NCBI GenBank assembly: GCA_900539505.1
Contig: UQCL01000014.1
Span: 1-34,439, forward strand
Length of the DNA: 34,439 nt
Direction of reading: 5' to 3'
Source: an uncultured Campylobacter sp.
GTDB lineage: Bacteria; Campylobacterota; Campylobacteria; Campylobacterales; Campylobacteraceae
Numbering within the stretch: the stretch's first letter is position 1; each line of letters opens with the position of its first letter. The notes beneath the pieces were generated by a model. That model saw only the letters and a program-made list of their open reading frames with translations. It had not been told where the DNA came from and made no database searches. Shown in pieces: positions 16,281 to 23,240 of this stretch. The translations under genes and the position numbers were made by a program.

Positions 16281-17766
16281 AAAGCTTAGCATAGCCGCTA
16301 TGCTTGCTTTGTCTGTTACGGCTACTAGTCTATATGCCGCTCCCGCAACTGCAGGTAACTGCGATAGGAAGGCGCTAAATATTAAGATTAACGATACCGT
16401 TACGCTAAACGAGATGCTAACTCAGCTATCCGATATGTGCCGCTTTTCAGTGGTAGCAAAAGATGCTATCGCTCAAGAGGAGATGAGCAAGCCGCTGCAA
16501 GGCGTAAGTATCAAAGACCTTTCTTTACGCGAAGTTTTAGATCTACTCATAAAAGAGAATAATCTAAGCTATGAGTATTCTCATGGCATATTAAAAATTT
16601 CAGCGCTAGAGACTAGGACTTTTAAAGTGGATTACATCACCTCTATTAGAGAAGGCACTGCTGTTACTAAATCTTCTGTCGATTCTGCACCTACTAAAGT
16701 AGATGACGACGATGGTGATAAAAAAGAGAATGACGACAATAAGATCACTACCAAAGAGAAATTTGATTTTTGGGAGAAGATTAGCGAGGAAATCACCTCT
16801 GTTTTAAATAACGGTACCGAAAAATACGTCGCAGTCGCTCCTATTATAAATCAAAATGCCGGTTTAGTAACCGTTACTGCTATGAAGTCTCAGATAGCTC
16901 GCGTAGATAGATATCTAAGCGGTATGCAAAAACGCCTTAGTCGTCAAGTCTTGCTAGATGTAAATATCATATCTGTCGAGCTAAATAACGAATACACCAC
17001 CGGTATAGATTGGAGTAAATTCCAATTGGGATTTAATACCTATGTAGGTGGAGATCCGACTAAGCTTTCAGGCTATCACATAGATAACGGCAATAGAGGA
17101 AAAGCTAGCGATACTCACGGAACTTGGACGATAGGAGCTAATCTAAATTTCAATATCGACGGTTTGATTAACTTTCTAGAGACTAAAGGTAAAACTAAGG
17201 TTATTTCAAGCCCTAAAGTAACTACGATGAATAATCAGCCTGCTATTATCTCCGTAGGTGATACCATTAACTATGTATTAAAATCCACTAATACGGGTGA
17301 TTATCAGGGCGGTAGTACTCAGTCGGACGATCAGTATTCGATCTTTGTAGGTATTCTTTTGAATATCTTGCCTGAAATTTCAGATGATAATAGGATTATG
17401 CTACGAATTAATCCATCTTTAAGCTCTCTTAAATACGCAGAGGACAATGTAAGAACAAATAATAGAAGAGAAATTGCGCCTGATACCTTGCAAAAGAAAC
17501 TCTCAAGCGTAGTTTGGGTAGATGATGGCGATACTGTAATTTTAGGCGGTTTGATTGGTGCAACTAAGTCGAAAGATAACACTAGGGTGCCTGTGCTAGC
17601 TGAAATTCCATTAATCGGAAATCTTTTCAAAAGCACTGCCGATGTTTTGCGAACGTCGGAGTTAATCTTCGTAGTAACTCCACATATCATCGACAATACC
17701 GGCGCGCCGCTTGCTACCTCTCTTAAAGAGCTAGGTTACTCAAAATCCATCTACGAAAATGAGTAA
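16258..17766 (+). CDS. ctsD: Type IV pilus/type II secretin (MshL/GspD family; CtsD)
   Basis: Outer-membrane ring protein, 502 aa. Signal peptide to about residue 27. STN domain at about 45-115 with LNEMLTQLSDMCRFSVVAKD and VSIKDLSLREVLDLLI. An acidic linker (DDDDGDKKENDDNK) at about 140-155. Secretin domain from about 190, with LLDVNIISVELNNEY, VISSPKVTTMNNQPAIISVGD and the C-terminal signature VPVLAEIPLIGNLFKST followed by ELIFVVTPHII. This matches MshL more than classical GspD, having one N-domain and not three. AAGGAAG lies before the ATG. It overlaps the next gene by 8 bases. Confidence 0.92.
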   Translation: MSLLHISKKLSIAAMLALSVTATSLYAAPATAGNCDRKALNIKINDTVTLNEMLTQLSDMCRFSVVAKDAIAQEEMSKPLQGVSIKDLSLREVLDLLIKENNLSYEYSHGILKISALETRTFKVDYITSIREGTAVTKSSVDSAPTKVDDDDGDKKENDDNKITTKEKFDFWEKISEEITSVLNNGTEKYVAVAPIINQNAGLVTVTAMKSQIARVDRYLSGMQKRLSRQVLLDVNIISVELNNEYTTGIDWSKFQLGFNTYVGGDPTKLSGYHIDNGNRGKASDTHGTWTIGANLNFNIDGLINFLETKGKTKVISSPKVTTMNNQPAIISVGDTINYVLKSTNTGDYQGGSTQSDDQYSIFVGILLNILPEISDDNRIMLRINPSLSSLKYAEDNVRTNNRREIAPDTLQKKLSSVVWVDDGDTVILGGLIGATKSKDNTRVPVLAEIPLIGNLFKSTADVLRTSELIFVVTPHIIDNTGAPLATSLKELGYSKSIYENE

Positions 17767-18589
17767 TAACTATACGGCGATCAAGGAGATTTTTATCGAG
17801 GATAACGAAGTCTCAGACTTCGTTAATCTCGATAAATCGACCCTTGCTTATCATAAAATTTTAAATGCTTTGCAAAAGCCGTTAAAACTTATACTTTTCT
17901 ACGGCAAACCGGGTTGCGGCAAGACATTTTTGCTTAATAAAATCAAGGTCGATCTTGAAAAAAAGGTAAGAGTCGTATTTGTGCCGCAGCCGTTTTTTGA
18001 TGAGAAAGAATTTTTCTTAGAGCTGTATTCGCAGATTTTTCATTCAACTCCTAGCGAGCCGATTGATAATTATGAAAATTTTATGCGGGTTTATAGAGAG
18101 AGATTTGGAATTTCTACTAACGTAGGGGCGGTGGAGCAGGTCGTTATTTTGCTCGACGAAGCTCAGCTGTATCCAGGAAATTTAATAGAAAAAATTCGCC
18201 TTATGGCAGATACGAGACTATTTAAATTTTTATTTACAGTGCATAAGACTGATGAGGAAGATCGCCTCGCGAAGGATTATTTTAAAACTAGAATTTGGGA
18301 GAGCATCGAGCTTCCTAATTCAAATTTAGGCGAAGTCAAGCTATATATTGAAAAGAAGCTTGTGCTTCACGGCTTTCAACAATACTATTTTATGTTTAGC
18401 GACGATAATTTCGATTTGATTTTAAATTTAACGGACGGTAATATGAGGAATATCAACAAGCTTATGTATAAGATGTATGAGCTTTTTGAGTATTACGAAG
18501 TAAATAAACCTACGGAAATTAGTTTTTCGCAGATTAATAATAAAATTATAGAGATGGCAGCGATAGGCTCGGGGATAATAAATGCTTGA
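17759..18589 (+). CDS. ctsP: AAA ATPase of the ExeA/MshM type (CtsP)
   Basis: 276 aa with Walker A GKPGCGKT (about 49-56) and Walker B VVILLDEAQ (about 129-137), then a helical lid with LTDGNMRNINKLMYKMYEL. This is the TniB/ExeA/MshM P-loop group. ExeA helps place the secretin through peptidoglycan, but this protein ends after the ATPase and has no peptidoglycan-binding domain, as MshM. No membrane segment was seen. It overlaps the secretin gene and the next gene by 8 bases each. The name ctsP follows C. jejuni gene order (recall). Confidence 0.85.
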   Translation: MSNNYTAIKEIFIEDNEVSDFVNLDKSTLAYHKILNALQKPLKLILFYGKPGCGKTFLLNKIKVDLEKKVRVVFVPQPFFDEKEFFLELYSQIFHSTPSEPIDNYENFMRVYRERFGISTNVGAVEQVVILLDEAQLYPGNLIEKIRLMADTRLFKFLFTVHKTDEEDRLAKDYFKTRIWESIELPNSNLGEVKLYIEKKLVLHGFQQYYFMFSDDNFDLILNLTDGNMRNINKLMYKMYELFEYYEVNKPTEISFSQINNKIIEMAAIGSGIINA

Positions 18590-19589
18590 ATTTTACGAAG
18601 TAAACGAACTTGAAAAAAAATGGGAAGAGTATAACAAAAATAGAAAGCAGTTTTCTTTCCTAAAATCTAAGCCGAATTTCGTATTGAGATTCGATAAGAC
18701 GATTTTGGGGCTTTTGATATTGATCTCGGTTGCGATGGGAGCGATATTCTGGCTGCTTAAAGACAGTGATAGCGTTAGCATGGCAAGTATCAATCAAAAT
18801 ATTGAAGACAAAGGTGGTGCTTCAAATTCTGCTAATGATGCCGAGCAGCAGGCGGCAGATCTTGCAGTGCAAAATAATATCTCCAAAGAGGATTACAACA
18901 TTAGCGCGCCGAAAGTTGCCCGCGCCTCTAAACACGAAAAGGAACGCCCAAGTTTAAATTTAAACGATGTGGGTGTGCTATCTAGCGAGGATTCCGGTGG
19001 GTTTAAGATAACCAATAATTACGAAAATGGCGGAAACTATGGCGGGCAGGCTCAGGCGCAAAATTTCGGCGGTCAAAATTTTGGCAATCAGAATTTTGGC
19101 AATCAAAATGTTCCTACGTTTAACGTACCTAATACCAATAACGCAGCTTTTGCAAATCAGCCGCCTAAAAACGAGGTTATAGATTTTGGGCGTGCTCCAT
19201 TGCCGCCTAAATCAAATTTCTCTGGAGGTTCTACAAATACCGCAAGTAGCGCTCCGCTAAGTTCTAGAATTGAGATAAAAACTTCAAATTTAAGTGAAGA
19301 TAAACAGAGCTTGGAGAGCAAATTTTACGCGACGAATAAGATTGAGTATTCGCTATCGCTAGCCGAAGAAGCGTATAATAAGAAAGACTACGATAATGCG
19401 ATCAAATGGGCTCTTACGTCTAATGAGCTTGATAAGGACAACGTCGCTAGTTGGATAATTTTTGCTAAAGCCAATTATAAAAAGGGTCGTAAAGAAGACG
19501 CGCTTTACGCTCTTGAGACCTTTAATGCAAAGGCGAAAAATAGCGAAATTTCTAGCCTGATCTCAAAGATAAGAAGCGATAAACTATGA
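18582..19589 (+). CDS. Membrane-anchored TPR protein, MshN-like
   Basis: 335 aa. Cytoplasmic N-terminus with basic stretch, one membrane segment at about 41-59 (ILGLLILISVAMGAIFWLL). A long low-complexity region follows, rich in Gln, Asn and Gly, with tandem GGQNFGNQNFGNQN near residues 163-176. The C-terminal 90 residues carry TPR-like helices (SLAEEAYNKKDYDNAIKWALTSNELDKDN). MshN, the next protein in the MSHA operon after MshM, has the same TM-linker-TPR plan. CtsX occupies this place in C. jejuni by recall, but I could not confirm that they are homologous. Confidence 0.75.
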   Translation: MLEFYEVNELEKKWEEYNKNRKQFSFLKSKPNFVLRFDKTILGLLILISVAMGAIFWLLKDSDSVSMASINQNIEDKGGASNSANDAEQQAADLAVQNNISKEDYNISAPKVARASKHEKERPSLNLNDVGVLSSEDSGGFKITNNYENGGNYGGQAQAQNFGGQNFGNQNFGNQNVPTFNVPNTNNAAFANQPPKNEVIDFGRAPLPPKSNFSGGSTNTASSAPLSSRIEIKTSNLSEDKQSLESKFYATNKIEYSLSLAEEAYNKKDYDNAIKWALTSNELDKDNVASWIIFAKANYKKGRKEDALYALETFNAKAKNSEISSLISKIRSDKL

Positions 19590-20125
19590 AAATTTTATAT
19601 ATTTTAGCTTTTGCGATCGCGTCGTTATTTGCAGTTAGCGCCGATGACGTGCGCAACTGGGATCAGATCGGTCAGTACAACCGTATCTGCCAAGAAAGCG
19701 TGCGAAATTTATTCATCGAGGAGCAGAGCGAGGCGCTTGCGAATATGTATGCCAAGGCATGCCTGAAAATGGATAAAGTAAATGAGCTTGTCGTGCCTAC
19801 GGTGATGCTTTATAAGACGAAAGAGGCTCGCGAGAATGCTTCTCTTTATTCGACTATAATTTTTCAAAAAAAGATGCTTTATTTGGCACTTTGCGACGGC
19901 GTAGACATAAGCTATATAAGAACGCCTAAAATTAATTATATTTTGTCTGAAATTTTTGATAAATTTACGGAGAGAGCATACGTAAAAAAGAGTGATACGT
20001 ATGTCTTTACCCTAGAAAACGGCGAGCGTGCCGAGCTTTTTATCAAAGAAGAGGAAGAGGTAAAAAAGATGGTAATTGCAATTTATGCTGGCGATAAGCT
20101 TAGCTCGATTAAAATTTATTGGTGA
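19586..20125 (+). CDS. Exported protein of unknown function in the transformation cluster
   Basis: 179 aa with a signal peptide (MKILYILAFAIASLFAVSA). The mature part is helical at first (WDQIGQYNRICQESVRNLFIEEQSEALANMYAKACLKMDKV), with three cysteines (C37, C58, C102 approximately), and then has beta strands (YVFTLENGERAELFIKEE, AGDKLSSIKIYW). The start overlaps the previous stop as ATGA. No family recognised. Nothing equivalent lies between mshN and mshE in MSHA operons as I know them, so this is an added periplasmic component. Confidence 0.8.
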   Translation: MKILYILAFAIASLFAVSADDVRNWDQIGQYNRICQESVRNLFIEEQSEALANMYAKACLKMDKVNELVVPTVMLYKTKEARENASLYSTIIFQKKMLYLALCDGVDISYIRTPKINYILSEIFDKFTERAYVKKSDTYVFTLENGERAELFIKEEEEVKKMVIAIYAGDKLSSIKIYW

Positions 20126-20130
20126 TTGCG

Positions 20131-21879
20131 ATGACGAAGATTGAAGAGCAGATTGTTGCGATTTTAATACGAAACAATATCCTTACTAGCACCGTTGTTC
20201 CGGAAATCAAGGACAAGATGGATATCGGTTTGACGCTAGGCGAGGTTTTAGTCGGAGATAACTATCTAAGCCAGGATGATTTTTGCTCGATTTTAGTTGA
20301 GCTATACAAGCGCCGTCAGATAGCATTTGACGATATAAGCGAAAAATTTTCGATGGATCCGAAAGAATTTTTGCAAATTCTAGCCAAAAAAATGAACCTA
20401 TCGTATATGAATTTAGACGATATCGACATAGACTTTAGGCTATCGGAACGCACTCCTACCGCACAGCTTAAAAGATACGGCGTGATACCGGTTAAAGCGG
20501 ATGATCTGAATATTTACGTTGCTTTTTCTGATCCGTTTAATCTTGAGTCGCAAGATAAAGCGCAGGCTATGTTTAGCAAGCAGCTGCTTAAAATCGTAGT
20601 AGCCGATCCAAATCAAGTAAATAAATATCTATCTAAGCTTGAGCTTTCAGAGAGCATTAAAGGGCTCGTAGCGGAGATCCGCAAAGAGCTTGCTAACACC
20701 GGCGGTAGCGGAAGTAGCGATGATACCTCGGCGATTTTGAAGCTCATTGAGATGATAATCAGCCAGTCTATTAAGATGCGCGGTAGTGATATTCACATCG
20801 AGCCGACCGAGAATAACTGCGTCGTGCGTACCAGAATCGATGGAATGCTCGCTGAAATTTTTATCTTTGATAAAGATATCTATCCGCCGCTAGTAAGCCG
20901 ATTGAAGCTACTTTCGAATATGGATATCGCCGAGCGCCGCAAGCCGCAGGACGGCAGGTTTAGTATGAAAATTTCAGGTCGCGAATATGACTTTCGTATC
21001 TCGACGCTGCCTATTATCAACGGCGAATCTACCGTTATGCGTATCCTAGATAAATCCAAGGTTATCATCAGCCTGGAAAAGCTCGGTATGCACCCTGATA
21101 GCTTTAAGAAATTTAATAACGCTATGAAGGCTCCATACGGTATTATCTTGGTTACCGGACCTACGGGAAGCGGTAAATCTACGACGCTATATGCGGCGCT
21201 AAACGATATTAAAAATATCGATACCAAGGTCATTACCGTAGAAGATCCGGTCGAGTATCAAGTAAATTTAATCCAACAAGTCCAAGTTAACGAAAAAGCA
21301 GGTCTTACCTTTGCTTCAGCACTGCGCTCGATCTTAAGACAAGACCCCGACATCATAATGATCGGTGAGATCCGTGATCAAGAGACCCTTAGGATCGCGA
21401 TCCAGGCTGCTCTTACGGGACACTTGGTTTTCTCGACCCTACACACCAACGACGCCGTTAGTGCGATCCCGCGAATAGTGGATATGGGTATCGAAGCCTA
21501 TCTAATAAGTGGTGCGCTCATCGCGGTAGAAGCGCAGCGTCTCGTGCGAAAGCTTTGCCCGCACTGCAAACAGCCTACAAATCTGCCTAAATCGATGCTT
21601 GATCAGCTGAAGGAATTCTTGCCTGAAAAATACACATTTTTTAAGGCCGTAGGTTGTGATCAATGCGGTCAAACGGGCTACATGGGGCGTGAGATGATTA
21701 GTGAAATTTTACCTATTACCGATAAAATGCAGAGCTTGATCGCTAACGGCGGCTCAAAGGACGATATGAGAGCCTTGGCGAAGGAGGAGGGATTTATAGA
21801 TATGTTTGAAGATGGTGTTATACGTGCTGCGCGCGGAGTAACTAGTATAGAAGAAATTTATAGGGTGGCTAAACAATGA
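20131..21879 (+). CDS. ctsE: Type IV pilus/T2SS assembly ATPase (MshE/PilB/GspE family; CtsE)
   Basis: 582 aa cytoplasmic hexameric ATPase. N-terminal MshEN/GspE_N domain to about residue 175. Walker A GPTGSGKST (343-351), Asp box and Walker B around DPDIIMIGEIRD, His box HLVFSTLHTNDA, and the zinc tetracysteine CPHC...CDQC near 465-510, which marks assembly, not retraction, ATPases. Start: ATG at 20131 is chosen; in-frame GTG (20122) and TTG (20119) are possible and no start has a good ribosome site, so coupling to the previous gene is likely. Overlaps ctsF by 4 bases (ATGA). Confidence 0.93.
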   Translation: MTKIEEQIVAILIRNNILTSTVVPEIKDKMDIGLTLGEVLVGDNYLSQDDFCSILVELYKRRQIAFDDISEKFSMDPKEFLQILAKKMNLSYMNLDDIDIDFRLSERTPTAQLKRYGVIPVKADDLNIYVAFSDPFNLESQDKAQAMFSKQLLKIVVADPNQVNKYLSKLELSESIKGLVAEIRKELANTGGSGSSDDTSAILKLIEMIISQSIKMRGSDIHIEPTENNCVVRTRIDGMLAEIFIFDKDIYPPLVSRLKLLSNMDIAERRKPQDGRFSMKISGREYDFRISTLPIINGESTVMRILDKSKVIISLEKLGMHPDSFKKFNNAMKAPYGIILVTGPTGSGKSTTLYAALNDIKNIDTKVITVEDPVEYQVNLIQQVQVNEKAGLTFASALRSILRQDPDIIMIGEIRDQETLRIAIQAALTGHLVFSTLHTNDAVSAIPRIVDMGIEAYLISGALIAVEAQRLVRKLCPHCKQPTNLPKSMLDQLKEFLPEKYTFFKAVGCDQCGQTGYMGREMISEILPITDKMQSLIANGGSKDDMRALAKEEGFIDMFEDGVIRAARGVTSIEEIYRVAKQ

Positions 21880-23120
21880 AAAAGCAATTAGAAGTTGAAT
21901 ACAACGCCAAGGGCGCAAGAAGGAAGATGTTTTTGCAAGCTAGCGATAAAGTGCAAGCAAACAACCTCATGAAACAGCGCGTAGGCGGGACGATCGTAAA
22001 AAGAGGTGAAACCCAGGTTGTAGCCAATACGGGCGGCGATTTTAAGGCGCAGGTTTCGCGTATGCTAGGTGGTAGCGGAAGAGTTAGAACGCTGCCGTTA
22101 GTAGCGTCGATCCGTCAGCTTTCGGTTATGACAAATGCTGGAATTTCAATCCACGACTCGATCAAAGAGGTCGCAAGAGCGGCAGAGGATAAGACACTAA
22201 AAGAAATTTTTAGCGCTATGAACGATGATCTTAACGCAGGTCTTAGTCTTACCGAATCTACGGAGAAATTTAGAGGTCAGCTCGGTGATGTCGTCGTTGC
22301 GATGGTAAGTCTGGGCGAAGCAACCGGTAATATGGCAGAGTCTCTAGCCAAGCTTGCCGCTATGCTTCAAGAGCTTTGGGAAAACCAGCGTAAATTTAAA
22401 AAGGCGATGCGTTATCCGATGATCCTTATGATCGTTATGGCGATTGCATTTTCGGTTTTGATGATGTATGTCGTGCCGAAATTCCGTGAGATTTTTGAGG
22501 ATTTAGGCGCGGATCTGCCACTACCTACCAGAATTCTACTTGGTATCGAAAGCACGCTTAATAATTATGGAATTTTTGTTTTAGCAGGCATTATAGGCAC
22601 TATCATAGCTCTTAGATGGGCATATCGCAATAATCCTGAGTTTAAAAAGGGCTTTGACAAGACGATTTTAAAGGTCTATCTATTTGGTAAGATTATATTT
22701 TTCTCGACGATGTCGCGATTTATGCTTATTTTTACAGAGCTTGTGCGAGCGGGTATTCCTATCGCAGATGCACTAGATACATCTGTTTTAATGGTGGATA
22801 ATCATACTTTAAAAGAGAAGCTCTCTACCGTTAAAATCGCCGTGCAGCAGGGCGTGAGCCTAACAGAGGCGTTTAACAATACAGGGCTTTATGAGAGTAT
22901 GCTTATTCAGATGATCAGCGCGGGCGAGCAGGCCGGTAACCTCGATAAGATGCTTGGCAACGTCACGGATTATTATAAAGAGAAATTTGATGATATCATC
23001 GATAATATCTCAAGCTACGTAGAGCCGATCATGCTATTTTTTATGGCGGGCATGGTTCTTCTTTTGGCTCTGGGTATCTTCATGCCTATGTGGGATCTGG
23101 GCAAAGCCGTCAAAAACTAA
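21876..23120 (+). CDS. ctsF: Type II secretion/type IV pilus platform protein (MshG/PilC/GspF; CtsF)
   Basis: 414 aa inner-membrane protein with two repeated T2SF domains (about 75-200 and 280-405) and three membrane segments: about 185-205 (MILMIVMAIAFSVLMMYVV), 230-247 (IFVLAGIIGTIIALRW) and 383-405 (IMLFFMAGMVLLLALGIFM). The family motifs LSVMTNAGISI and LVRAGIPIADAL begin each repeat. The assembly ATPase turns this protein to push pseudopilins. Last gene of the cluster: a strong terminator follows 7 bases after the stop, and no pilin gene is attached. Confidence 0.94.
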   Translation: MKKQLEVEYNAKGARRKMFLQASDKVQANNLMKQRVGGTIVKRGETQVVANTGGDFKAQVSRMLGGSGRVRTLPLVASIRQLSVMTNAGISIHDSIKEVARAAEDKTLKEIFSAMNDDLNAGLSLTESTEKFRGQLGDVVVAMVSLGEATGNMAESLAKLAAMLQELWENQRKFKKAMRYPMILMIVMAIAFSVLMMYVVPKFREIFEDLGADLPLPTRILLGIESTLNNYGIFVLAGIIGTIIALRWAYRNNPEFKKGFDKTILKVYLFGKIIFFSTMSRFMLIFTELVRAGIPIADALDTSVLMVDNHTLKEKLSTVKIAVQQGVSLTEAFNNTGLYESMLIQMISAGEQAGNLDKMLGNVTDYYKEKFDDIIDNISSYVEPIMLFFMAGMVLLLALGIFMPMWDLGKAVKN

Positions 23121-23127
23121 CCCCTTT

Positions 23128-23157
23128 AATTCCGCGCCTGCGAGGGCGCGGAATTTT
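23128..23157 (+). terminator. Rho-independent terminator ending the transformation cluster
   Basis: Perfect 11-bp stem AATTCCGCGCC (23128-23138) / GGCGCGGAATT (23145-23155), loop TGCGAG, then TTTT ending at 23157. Starts 7 bases after the ctsF stop. Confidence 0.92.
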
Positions 23158-23209
23158 ATCAAAGCATTAAAATTTCATCCTTCAAATAAAATTTTAACCT
23201 TCGTTTGGC

Positions 23210-23234
23210 TAAAATACCGCTTTAAATTTAAGGA
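23210..23234 (+). promoter_or_regulatory. ftsK: ftsK promoter -10 and ribosome site
   Basis: TAAAAT at 23210-23215 followed by ACCGC resembles the other -10 regions in this window. AAGGA at 23230-23234 is a good ribosome site, and it sits 6 bases before an ATA codon (23241) in the ftsK frame. No ATG, GTG or TTG occurs in frame until 23352. Confidence 0.55.
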
Positions 23235-23240
23235 TCAATC

